DNA from: Gallaecimonas sp045291545
GTDB lineage: Bacteria; Pseudomonadota; Gammaproteobacteria; Enterobacterales; Gallaecimonadaceae
Reading direction: 5' to 3'
Length of the DNA: 64,000 nt
NCBI RefSeq assembly: GCF_045291545.1
Contig: NZ_CP149514.1
Location: 2,728,001-2,792,000 of the forward strand
Within the stretch, counting starts at the first letter, position 1; each line of letters starts with the position of its first letter. This document shows positions 51,958-59,542 of the stretch, piece by piece. The notes below the pieces were generated by a model that made no database searches, was not told where the DNA came from, and worked only from the letters and a program-made list of their open reading frames with translations. The position numbers and the translations under genes are program-made.

Positions 51958-52593
51958 TCAGCCTTTCTTCTCAGCCAGGTATTTCACCAGCGCATCCAGC
52001 CGTTGCTGGAACAGCTTTTTAGAAAAGTTGTCTTTGCTGGTCAGTGATGCCAGATTCACCAGGTACTTGCCGTTCACAACGATAGCCGGTACACCACGGA
52101 TCTTTTTCTCAACGGTGTTGTGCTCCATCTGCGCCAGGCGAGCATTAACGGAAAACGAATTCACCGCTGCATCAAAGTCTTTGCCGGAAACGCCGGCGGC
52201 TTCAAACATTTTGCGAATGTCAGCCATTCCGGACGGGCGCAGGTGGTCTTTATGAATAAAATCAAACACCACCGGTACCACTTTCTTGTCTACCCCCAGC
52301 ACCTGCATCACTGCATAGGCACGGGACATCTGTTTGCCCATCGGGCCACCGACAAAATCCACGTGATTGCGTTTGAACTCCACCCCTTTGGGCAGGCTGT
52401 CACGCAGCTGCTCGGCGTATTCTTCGAAATGGTAGCAATGCGGACAAAACAGCGAGAAGTATTCGGTAACCTGGGGCTGCGGCGTCGGTGCCGCCATATC
52501 CAGCACCGTGTAATTGACCCCTTCCTTGAACTGACTGGCAAAGGCAGCAGGCGCCAAGCATAGCGCCAGCACAACCAACATCAACTTTTTCAT
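51958..52593 (-). CDS. dsbA: Periplasmic thiol:disulfide oxidoreductase DsbA, copy 1
   Basis: 211 residues. A signal peptide (MKKLMLVVLALCLAPAAFA) precedes a thioredoxin fold with the active site CPHC in FSLFCPHCYHFEEYA and the cis-proline loop GVPAIVVNGKYLV. DsbA inserts disulfides into exported proteins and is reoxidised by DsbB. A close paralogue lies just upstream (52707). The two products share most of the VNYTVLDMAAP, RNHVDFVGGP and AVNSFSVNARLAQMEHNT blocks, so they arose by tandem duplication. Confidence 0.95.
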   Translation of the reverse strand: MKKLMLVVLALCLAPAAFASQFKEGVNYTVLDMAAPTPQPQVTEYFSLFCPHCYHFEEYAEQLRDSLPKGVEFKRNHVDFVGGPMGKQMSRAYAVMQVLGVDKKVVPVVFDFIHKDHLRPSGMADIRKMFEAAGVSGKDFDAAVNSFSVNARLAQMEHNTVEKKIRGVPAIVVNGKYLVNLASLTSKDNFSKKLFQQRLDALVKYLAEKKG

Positions 52594-52669
52594 ATACAGC
52601 GACTTCCTAGTGAGTTGTGTGTCGGCATGACTATTACACAGGCATCAGGAATGAGGAAAGCGCGGCCAC

Positions 52670-52694
52670 AAAAAAGCCCGCTAAAAGCGGGCTT
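52670..52694 (-). terminator. Terminator after the second dsbA
   Basis: Eight-base stem AGCCCGCT/AGCGGGCT with a three-base loop, followed by T residues when read leftward. Confidence 0.8.
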
Positions 52695-52706
52695 GGTCAC
52701 AGTAAT

Positions 52707-53315
52707 TTAGTCTTTCTTTTCGGTGAGATAGGTCACCAGGTCAATGAACTCCTGTTCCGAAGACACGGAATTATTGATGACCTTGTACTTGCCGTTAACG
52801 ATCAGCGTCGGCACGCCGCGCACGTTATTGGCTTCAGTATTATGCTCCATTTGCGCCAGCCGGGCATTGACGGAGAAAGAATTCAGTGCCGAGTCAAAGT
52901 CCTCACCGGAAACGCCGGCAGCAATGAAGATCTTACGAATATCATCCATACCGTTGAGACGCAGATGATCTTTGTGGATGTAGTCGAACAGCTTCGGGCC
53001 GACGCTATCTTCTACATCCAGCAATTCCATTACGGCATAGGCACGGGATAAATCCACACCCAGCGGGCCGCCGAGAAAATCGACATGGTTGCGGGTAAAG
53101 CGAACGTTCTCCGGCAAGCTGGCCCGCAGTTTTTTGATGATCGGCTCAAAGTGGTAGCAATGAGGGCATAAAAACGAAAAGTACTCGGTGACTTCCGGCT
53201 GGGCAGAAGGTGCCACCATCTTCAGCACGGTGTAGTTCACCCCTTCCTTGAAGTCCTTGGCAAAGGCCATTGGCACCAGGCACAGGGCCAGCAGCCCCAG
53301 TATCAGCTTTTTCAT
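52707..53315 (-). CDS. dsbA: Periplasmic thiol:disulfide oxidoreductase DsbA, copy 2
   Basis: 202 residues from the ATG at 53315 (GAGGA just upstream); an ATG at 53321 would add two residues. Signal peptide MKKLILGLLALCLVPMAFA, active site CPHC in FSFLCPHCYHFEPII, cis-proline loop GVPTLIVNGKYKV. It lies nearer srkA, the enterobacterial srkA-dsbA order, so it may be the ancestral copy. The active-site dipeptide is the same in both, so redox potential need not differ; substrate or partner preference may. Confidence 0.95.
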   Translation of the reverse strand: MKKLILGLLALCLVPMAFAKDFKEGVNYTVLKMVAPSAQPEVTEYFSFLCPHCYHFEPIIKKLRASLPENVRFTRNHVDFLGGPLGVDLSRAYAVMELLDVEDSVGPKLFDYIHKDHLRLNGMDDIRKIFIAAGVSGEDFDSALNSFSVNARLAQMEHNTEANNVRGVPTLIVNGKYKVINNSVSSEQEFIDLVTYLTEKKD

Positions 53316-53406
53316 ACCCATCCTCGAATCACGGTTATCAGATAAAGATTACCACAGTGTCTTTGCGCCTATAGAACCGGCAGTAAACTGTCGCGTTGCT
53401 GAACCA

Positions 53407-54399
53407 CTAACGGTTACCGCCGCTTAATTGCAGCGGCGGTTCGTCCAAAGCCGCCAGAGTTTCTTTGAACGTCAGGATCTGCTGTTCCCAATACTTGCCA
53501 TCAGCAAACCACGGAAAAGCCCGGGGAAAGGCCGGATCTTGCCAGCGCTGGGCCAGCCAGCTCAGATAACGTACCTGACGCAGTGCCTGCAGTGGCCTTA
53601 TCAGCCGCAGCTCTGACAGCGCCAGAGGCCGGTGTTGCTGATAGGCATCCAGGAGTACTTCCAATTGCAGTGTCTGTTCTTCTGTCGTACCGCTAAGCAG
53701 CATCCACAGGTCCTGCATGGCCGGGCCGTTCAGGGCGTCGTCCAAGTCGAGCATAAAGAGCCCGGCTGGGCCATCGAGAAAGTTACCGGCATGGCAATCA
53801 CCATGCAGGCGAATGTTGCTTGCTTGGTGCTGGCGAAAAGCCTCGTCAGTGCGCTGACAAAGCGGAGCAAGAATCGCTTGCAACGGCCGCTGTAAATCCA
53901 CCGGGATCAGTTCGCAATCGGCCAATACCGCTTGGCTACTGGCCAGCATGCTCTTGGCATCTAACACTGGCCGACTAGCAAAAGCCTGCCGGGCGCCAAC
54001 ATTGTGCAACCGTCCCAGATAGTGGCCCAGTTGTTCCAGCCGGTCGAGGTCGGCCAGTTCCACACCGTGCCCCCCCACTGACCGGTATAAAGTCCAGCGA
54101 AAGCCCTGATGGTGATGCAGGGTCTTACCTGCCAGAGCAACCGGCGCAACCACCGGTATTTCGGCGTCCTGTAATTCCAGGGCAAAGTCATGTTCTTCCT
54201 GGATTTGTGCATCGCTCCAGCGCTGTGGCCGGTAAAACTTCACTACCCAACGCTGGCGGTCGTCGTCCAGAAACTGGTAGACACGGTTTTCAAAGGAGTT
54301 GAGCGCCAGCAGCCCGGAGCTAGCAAAAATGCCCTGGGCTTCCAGGGCATCGAGAATACAATCGGGACTGAGCTGACTGAAATTGAATGTGGCCGTCAT
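53407..54399 (-). CDS. srkA: Stress response kinase SrkA (YihE)
   Basis: 330 residues with the aminoglycoside-phosphotransferase-like kinase fold: NSFENRVYQFLDDDRQRWVVKFYRP (lysine), then the catalytic loop RLHGDCHAGNFL and metal aspartate in FMLDLDDALNG. SrkA protects cells during envelope and oxidative stress and is co-transcribed with dsbA in Escherichia coli. Its start overlaps the ccoG stop by four bases (ATGA). Confidence 0.94.
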   Translation of the reverse strand: MTATFNFSQLSPDCILDALEAQGIFASSGLLALNSFENRVYQFLDDDRQRWVVKFYRPQRWSDAQIQEEHDFALELQDAEIPVVAPVALAGKTLHHHQGFRWTLYRSVGGHGVELADLDRLEQLGHYLGRLHNVGARQAFASRPVLDAKSMLASSQAVLADCELIPVDLQRPLQAILAPLCQRTDEAFRQHQASNIRLHGDCHAGNFLDGPAGLFMLDLDDALNGPAMQDLWMLLSGTTEEQTLQLEVLLDAYQQHRPLALSELRLIRPLQALRQVRYLSWLAQRWQDPAFPRAFPWFADGKYWEQQILTFKETLAALDEPPLQLSGGNR

Positions 54400-55823
54400 T
54401 GAGGTCCGAAAAAGCGTGAGCCATGCTCGGCATTGATGTCGGCATTGTCAGCTGCTTTGGCGCTAAACTCAATGTCAGTGATGGTGCCCTTAAGGTCGTA
54501 AGGGTCAACCGACAGGCTCACCGGCAGGGTAGCCACTTCACCGGACGCCACCATGATTTTATGGTTGCCACTCCAATGTAGAGCAGTTGGGTCTATCCCT
54601 TTTACCGTTACCACAAATTCATGGGCCTTGACGTCTTTGTTGAGCACTTTCAGGGTGTACTCGTTGACGATCAACCCTTCGGCACTCTCGCGGTATAAAG
54701 CACTACGGTCACGTACCACATCCAGCTGCGCCAGAGTACGGTTGGCAAAACTCACCAGCAGCAGGCCGGTCATGATGATCATCACCAGGCCGTAACCGAG
54801 TAGCTTCGGCCGCAGCACATGGGTTTTACCGCCCGCCAACTGGTGCTCGGTGGTGTAGGAAATCAGCTTCGGCTGATAACCCATTTTCACCATCACTTCA
54901 TCGCAGGCGTCAATACAGGCGCCGCAGTTGATGCATTCGTATTGCAGGCCATCACGAATATCAATACCGGTGGGGCATACCTGCACACAGAGCTTGCAGT
55001 CGATGCAATCACCCAGCCCCAGGGTTTTCGGATCCTGCTTGCGTGAGCGGGGGCCACGCTGCTCACCACGGCTGGCGTCGTAACCGACGATAAAGGTGTC
55101 TTTATCAAACATGGCAGACTGGAAGCGGGCATAAGGGCACATGTGTGTACACATGATTTCGCGCATCCAGCCCGCATTACCGTAAGTACAAAAGGCAAAA
55201 AAGAGCACCCAGAAAGTCAGCCAAAAACCGGCCTGGCCGGTAAAAAAGTCCAGCACCAGGCCATGGATAGGCACGAAATAGCCAACAAAGGTCAGCGCCG
55301 TTACCAACGACACCAATAGCCAGCCACCATGCTTAGCGGCTTTGCGCCACAACTTATTGACACTCATTGGCGCACTGTCGAGTTTTTTGCGCTGGTTGGC
55401 ATTGCCTTCGAATTTTTCTTCAAACCAGATAAACAGGAAGGTCCACACTGTCTGCGGGCACATGTAGCCACACCAGACCCGGCCCAAAAAGGTGGTCACA
55501 AAAAATAATGCGAAGGCAGAGAACATCAGCAGGTATGCCAACAGAGTCAGATCCTGCGGCCACAGCGTGACGCCAAACAAATAAAACTTCTGATTGGCCA
55601 AATCCAGCAAAATACCCTGCCGCCCTTCATACGGCACCCACGGTAATCCTAAAAAGGCCAGCATCATCAGCCAGCCCATGTTACGCCGCAGCCGTTGATA
55701 AAGGCCTTTAACTGCCCGCACATAAATGCGCTTGCCCGGGTTAAAGCGTTCCGCCTTATGGCCGTCATCAGGCTTTTTCGGGTTTGCCGGGGTGATCTGT
55801 TTAACCGGGATCTGCTCGCTCAT
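54396..55823 (-). CDS. ccoG: Cytochrome c oxidase accessory protein CcoG
   Basis: 475 residues. CcoG (FixG/RdxA) is an inner-membrane iron-sulfur protein that helps supply copper to cbb3 oxidase. Several transmembrane helices are followed by two ferredoxin clusters in CIDCKLCVQVCPTGIDI and CINCGACIDACDE, with GYMCPQTVW in the membrane part and an Ig-like periplasmic C-terminal domain. No ccoNOPQ genes are near it. It overlaps srkA. Confidence 0.94.
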   Translation of the reverse strand: MSEQIPVKQITPANPKKPDDGHKAERFNPGKRIYVRAVKGLYQRLRRNMGWLMMLAFLGLPWVPYEGRQGILLDLANQKFYLFGVTLWPQDLTLLAYLLMFSAFALFFVTTFLGRVWCGYMCPQTVWTFLFIWFEEKFEGNANQRKKLDSAPMSVNKLWRKAAKHGGWLLVSLVTALTFVGYFVPIHGLVLDFFTGQAGFWLTFWVLFFAFCTYGNAGWMREIMCTHMCPYARFQSAMFDKDTFIVGYDASRGEQRGPRSRKQDPKTLGLGDCIDCKLCVQVCPTGIDIRDGLQYECINCGACIDACDEVMVKMGYQPKLISYTTEHQLAGGKTHVLRPKLLGYGLVMIIMTGLLLVSFANRTLAQLDVVRDRSALYRESAEGLIVNEYTLKVLNKDVKAHEFVVTVKGIDPTALHWSGNHKIMVASGEVATLPVSLSVDPYDLKGTITDIEFSAKAADNADINAEHGSRFFGPQ

Positions 55824-55971
55824 CAGGCAACCTCACTGTGCACTGGCATCCTCAAAAACCGGTGCCACAATTGCTAAGACACCGAAAAACCACAGAACCA
55901 TAACATTTTAGTTACCCGGTTATATTGGCACGGGTCAAAAAATTGTATTCACGGCGGGGAAATACCTTTGT

Positions 55972-56898
55972 ATGGATAAAGCAACAGCCAAAAACAAACC
56001 GGTGCTATTCAGCACTGAGCAGCTGTACGCCATGCTGGCCACGCTCCCCGACCCGGCATTCGTAATGACGCGCTCAGGCCGCTATGAAGCAGTCTTCGGC
56101 GGCACCGACTTACGCTACTACCATGATGGCAGTTCCCTGGTCGGCCGCTCCGTTTTTGATGTGGTCAGTACCCCGAAAGCCCGCTGGTTTTGTGCTCAAA
56201 TAGCCAAAGCGCTGGACGGCGGCCAGCTACACATTGTTGAGTACGGTCTCGGAGGCACTGATGTTGATGGCCTGGCGGCCGGCCCGGATGGCGAAATCTG
56301 GTTTGAAGCACGTATTCAGCGGTTGCCCTTTCAAGTAGCCAAAGAAGATGCCGTGCTATGGCTAGCCAGCAATATCACCCAACGCCACCGCCTGGAACTG
56401 CAACTGCGCCACGCTTCTGATACCGATTCTTTGACCGGCCTTTATAACCGCCGGCGGCTGATCCAGGCGCTGCATGCACAGTTTGGCGAATTCCAGCGTC
56501 ATGGCACTGCAACGGCTCTGTTGCTGTTTGATATTGATGATTTCAAGCAGATCAACGATAACCACGGCCACCTAAAAGGTGATCAGGCGCTGCAATTGAC
56601 CGGGCAGATATGCCGCCAGCAGCTCAGGCCCAGTGATATTTGTGCCCGCCTTGGTGGTGATGAGTTTGTGGTACTGATGCAACATACCGATATCGACAGC
56701 GCCACCGACACCGCCGAAAGACTACGTACCCAGATCTCAGAAACGCTGCACCTGCACCTGGGTTCAGGGTCATTAAGTGGCGGCCTGACAGCCTTTAGTG
56801 GTGCAGACCGCCACTTTGAAGACACTCTCAAGCGGGCCGACGACGCTCTGTATCAAGCCAAACGCCGTGGCCGCGACCAGTTGGTGGTAAGCCGTTAG
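55972..56898 (+). CDS. PAS-GGDEF diguanylate cyclase
   Basis: 308 residues. An N-terminal PAS sensor (about 20-140) is joined by a short linker (ITQRHRLELQLRHASDTDSLTGLYNRR) to a GGDEF domain with the intact signature RLGGDEFVVL and an RxxD site (RPSD) five residues before it. It should make c-di-GMP and be product-inhibited. There is no transmembrane segment. Its stop overlaps the convergent yceI gene by four bases. Confidence 0.92.
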   Translation: MDKATAKNKPVLFSTEQLYAMLATLPDPAFVMTRSGRYEAVFGGTDLRYYHDGSSLVGRSVFDVVSTPKARWFCAQIAKALDGGQLHIVEYGLGGTDVDGLAAGPDGEIWFEARIQRLPFQVAKEDAVLWLASNITQRHRLELQLRHASDTDSLTGLYNRRRLIQALHAQFGEFQRHGTATALLLFDIDDFKQINDNHGHLKGDQALQLTGQICRQQLRPSDICARLGGDEFVVLMQHTDIDSATDTAERLRTQISETLHLHLGSGSLSGGLTAFSGADRHFEDTLKRADDALYQAKRRGRDQLVVSR

Positions 56899-57467
56899 TG
56901 CTGCACGGCCTCGGTAGACAGGCGAATGGTTACCGCATCACTGACAGCAGGCACATACTGACCCATGCCAAAGTCAGAACGCTTGATGGTGGTAATGGCA
57001 TCAAAACCGACCGCTGGTTTTTTCTCCATGGGTTGCACTCCCTGCTTGTTGAGAGTCGCTTTGAGTACCACCGGTTTACTGATGCCTTTGATGGTTAGCA
57101 GCCCATGCACTGCGAAGTGGTTGTTGCCCTTGGCAACGACTTTATTACTGACGAAGGTAGCCGTCGGATACTTGGCAACATTGAAGTAGGGTTCGGCCAG
57201 GAACTCTTTGGTCAGTGCCGGTACGTGGGTATCCACCGTTTTAACCGGGATAGAGACTTTCACCACCGCCTCAGCCGGTTTGCTGGCATCAAAATCGATG
57301 GTGCCGGTAATGTCAGAAAAATCGGCCGTAGGATGGGAAAAACCAAAGTGGCTCCAGCTCATCACCACACTGGTATGAGTCGGATCAAGCTGATAGGTAG
57401 CAGCAGAAGCACCGAGGCTGGCGGAGGCCAGCAGTAACGCAGTAGCAGAACGGGTAAACAGGCCCAT
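56895..57467 (-). CDS. Exported YceI-family lipid-binding protein
   Basis: 190 residues. Signal peptide MGLFTRSATALLLASASLGASA, then the lipocalin-like YceI domain: YQLDPTHTSVVMSWSHFGFSHPTADF, the TGTIDFD strand, GLLTIKGISKPVVL and KRSDFGMG. YceI proteins bind polyprenoid-like lipids in the periplasm, and homologues respond to acid or high pH; the ligand is not known here. Confidence 0.93.
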   Translation of the reverse strand: MGLFTRSATALLLASASLGASAATYQLDPTHTSVVMSWSHFGFSHPTADFSDITGTIDFDASKPAEAVVKVSIPVKTVDTHVPALTKEFLAEPYFNVAKYPTATFVSNKVVAKGNNHFAVHGLLTIKGISKPVVLKATLNKQGVQPMEKKPAVGFDAITTIKRSDFGMGQYVPAVSDAVTIRLSTEAVQH

Positions 57468-57581
57468 GTTGTCTCTCCTTGGTTAATGTCCGGGCAGCTA
57501 CCCGGTTGGCATCATGCTAATCCCTAAAAAATAACAAACAATGGCGAAATATCGCCAAAATAATCTTATTTTATCGAAACT

Positions 57582-58037
57582 TCAGCCGCTCACCCGGGCC
57601 AGAATACGATCCAAATGGCCCGCAAACGCCTGGCGGTCACGCTGGTTTAGCGGTGGCGGGCCACTGCTTTCCAGACCACTGGCGCGCATGGTGTCAAAGA
57701 AATCGCGCAGATTAAGGCGCTCACCAATATTGTTTTTGGTGAACAGCTCACCGCGCGGGCTCAATGCCTGGGCACCTTTGGCAATCACCTCTGCCGCCAG
57801 CGGAATGTCGCTGGTGATCACCAAGTCGCCAGGAGCCACCCGCTGAACAATTTCCGAGTCGGCCACATCAAAACCTTTGGGCACCTGTAAGGCACGGATA
57901 TTGGGCGCCGCCGGTACCCGCAATCCCTGATTAGCCACCAGCGTCAGTGCCAAGCCGGTACGCTGCGCCGCGCGAAACAAAATGTCTTTGATCACCACCG
58001 GGCAGGCATCGGCATCCACCCATATCGCCATACTCAT
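57582..58037 (-). CDS. yaiI: YaiI/YqxD (DUF188) family protein
   Basis: 151 residues, full length. The opening IWVDADACPVVIKDILFRAAQR and the GDLVITSDIPLAAEVIAKGAQAL segment with its acidic residues are typical of the DUF188 PIN-like family. Function is unknown. It overlaps the phosphoesterase gene upstream by four bases. Confidence 0.93.
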   Translation of the reverse strand: MSMAIWVDADACPVVIKDILFRAAQRTGLALTLVANQGLRVPAAPNIRALQVPKGFDVADSEIVQRVAPGDLVITSDIPLAAEVIAKGAQALSPRGELFTKNNIGERLNLRDFFDTMRASGLESSGPPPLNQRDRQAFAGHLDRILARVSG

Positions 58038-58735
58038 GGTTGTGTGCCTTGCTGTTTGGTCGAAAAGTAATATGTCGCCAGCACTTTCTTTTGCTGACCA
58101 AACTGGTCGGCAATGCCAATACCCATACCGATGATGCGCCCCTGGGCCATCGGTGGCTTAGCTGCCAGAGCTTGTTGCACCTGCTTTAACGCCGGGTTTT
58201 GCTCGGCCGCCAGCAACGTTAGATGCGGCTCAAAATTCTGGAACACATTGGGGCTGCCATAGCGCTCAAAGGCGGCCCGTTTATTGGGGTAAGCCTTCAC
58301 CCAGCCCGGCAGGGTTGGCTGCGGGTTACGCAGTGGCGATACTGCCATGGTTACTTCATCCGCCAGCCGTTGCAGCTGTGGCGAACGCTCAACATCAATG
58401 AACGCCCAGTTGCCCGCACTGACAGTAAAACCATTGGCCCGCACCGAAAAAGACTGCTGGCGCGCCGCAATCGCCGCCACGGCCTGTTTGATGGCCGCTT
58501 CACTGCTCTCGGGGAATGATGTCAGATACAAGGTCACATGCACTGGCAGGCCTTTGGCATAGAAGCTTTGCATGCCGTGGTGCTTAAGGTTGTCACTGGT
58601 CTTGGCCACCAATGCCACAATGGGTTTGGAGGGAATGGCAAACACATCCAGGCCAATATTCGCTGCTGCCACCGGCCCGGCCGCCGCCAACAGCATAAGG
58701 CCCAGACATAGCCGGCGATAAAAAGACAGTGTCAT
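58034..58735 (-). CDS. Exported 2H phosphoesterase-like protein
   Basis: 233 residues from the ATG at 58735, chosen for CGGAG upstream; the open frame extends to 58852 but has no better start. A signal peptide (about residues 1-24) is followed by a domain with two H-x-T/S-x motifs: HVTL in KGLPVHVTLYL and HLTL in NFEPHLTLLA, the hallmark of 2H phosphoesterases (2'-5' RNA ligase-like). Such enzymes cut cyclic phosphates, and most are cytosolic; a secreted one is less usual. Substrate unknown. It is coupled to yaiI. Confidence 0.72.
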   Translation of the reverse strand: MTLSFYRRLCLGLMLLAAAGPVAAANIGLDVFAIPSKPIVALVAKTSDNLKHHGMQSFYAKGLPVHVTLYLTSFPESSEAAIKQAVAAIAARQQSFSVRANGFTVSAGNWAFIDVERSPQLQRLADEVTMAVSPLRNPQPTLPGWVKAYPNKRAAFERYGSPNVFQNFEPHLTLLAAEQNPALKQVQQALAAKPPMAQGRIIGMGIGIADQFGQQKKVLATYYFSTKQQGTQP

Positions 58736-58843
58736 GGTTTGTTCTCCGTTCAGCGTTTCGCGCCTGATGGCACATACTCTACCATTAGCCAGAAGCTGCG
58801 TTGCGGGGAGATTTGGCGTCACGCAGGCAGCGATATAGCCCTT

Positions 58844-58888
58844 AAAAACCAATGCCCGGTGTCAAACAGTTCAACACACGGGCATTGT
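58844..58888 (-). terminator. Leftward terminator just outside the transposon end
   Basis: Nine-base stem CAATGCCCG (58850-58858) and its complement (58879-58887), extended by four more pairs with one bulge, then GGTTTTT when read leftward. Nothing in the window ends into it from the right except the transposon. It probably belonged to a minus-strand gene now separated by the insertion at 58893. Confidence 0.7.
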
Positions 58889-58892
58889 GAGA

Positions 58893-59041
58893 TGTGGGAT
58901 GAAAATAAAGTGTCATCCTAACTAACGGCAAAAGCCGCCTGGATTGGCGGCTTTTTGTTCAAAGTGGAGGCTAAAGTATCATCCTAAACCAGCGGCCAGG
59001 CGCCCCGTCAGTCGGATTCGTGAAAATAAAGTTTCATCCTA
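58893..59041 (+). repeat. Left end: terminal TGTGGG and three TnsB-like sites
   Basis: Site 1 at 58901-58920 and site 3 at 59022-59041 match GAAAATAAAGT[G/T]TCATCCTA with one difference; site 2 at 58967-58986 matches more loosely but keeps TAAAGT and TCATCCTA. Spacing from the end is 8, 74 and 129 bases. Tn7 has three spaced TnsB sites with core ACAATAAAGT in its left end and four overlapping ones in its right end, so this is read as the left end. Confidence 0.85.
58930..58956. terminator. Terminator inside the transposon left end
   Basis: Stem AAAAGCCGCC/GGCGGCTTTT with a six-base loop, followed by T residues, between TnsB-like sites 1 and 2. It could stop transcription leaving or entering the element. 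Confidence 0.75.
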
Positions 59042-59194
59042 CCGTTGCGCCTCTGCCAGAAAGGGACAAGCTGGCCCTCGGATCACTGCTGGGCAGAGTA
59101 GTTCGCCGGATTTGGGAAACCACGCCGTTTACCGCTCATAAGAACCTTCCAGTCATTTATCTAACTGGGATGTGTCCAACAAATCGGTGGAGAT
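59042..59194. other. Spacer between the transposon end and vsr
   Basis: About 150 bases without a supported gene. A 71-codon plus-strand frame (59020-59235) crosses it but begins inside a TnsB-like site and matches nothing I recognise. Base composition drops sharply toward AT at about 59150, where the cargo begins. Confidence 0.4.
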
Positions 59195-59470
59195 TCACAT
59201 GTTCCAATGTATATATATTATGTGCAATGTTTTAGGAACGCTACCCCTGTTGCATCCTTGATGATGATGCCAAAAGCACCCATGCACAAAAATACAAAGA
59301 TTGTACTTTTTCATCACTATATCAGGCCTTCCAGGAAGTTCACTACAATACAACCGATAACGAAAGCCTAGACGATGAAGGACTCTACGCACCTTGATTT
59401 CTGCGGAAGAATTTTTGGAGCTTATATGTGACATGATTTCATGTCTTTTTTCACGAGAAAAGATATCCAT
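59195..59470 (-). pseudogene. vsr: Truncated very-short-patch repair endonuclease Vsr
   Basis: 91 residues from the ATG at 59470 (MDIFSREKRHEIMSHI, the family start); the family is about 140-150. Vsr nicks DNA 5' of the T in T:G mismatches made by deamination of 5-methylcytosine. Glu24, Asp50 (LPGRPDIV), His63, Trp67 and His68 (FVHGCFWHHH) match the Escherichia coli active site, but after RGSVPKT the sequence becomes LHIIYIHWNM and stops, removing the region that holds the later catalytic aspartate. No other frame continues it. It is probably inactive. A GTG at 59512 is an alternative start. Confidence 0.75.
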
Positions 59471-59481
59471 AGGACGTACCA

Positions 59482-59505
59482 AACTATACTCACCTGAGTA
59501 TAGTT
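59482..59505. promoter_or_regulatory. Perfect 10-bp inverted repeat just upstream of vsr
   Basis: AACTATACTC (59482-59491) and its exact complement (59496-59505) with a four-base spacer, 12 bases before the vsr ATG. It has the form of an operator (as used by controller proteins of restriction-modification systems) or of a hairpin that would hide the vsr ribosome site. Confidence 0.55.
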
Positions 59506-59542
59506 CAATCACCTACTTCTAAAAAATATGAACAATAGAAAA

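Noticed and set aside
58893..59041. A short CRISPR-like array
   Set aside because: The three repeats are imperfect and irregularly spaced, and fit TnsB sites of a transposon end far better; no cas genes are present.
59020..59235. 71-residue plus-strand frame near the transposon end
   Set aside because: Starts within a TnsB-like site and runs against the truncated vsr; no family match, so not called as a gene.
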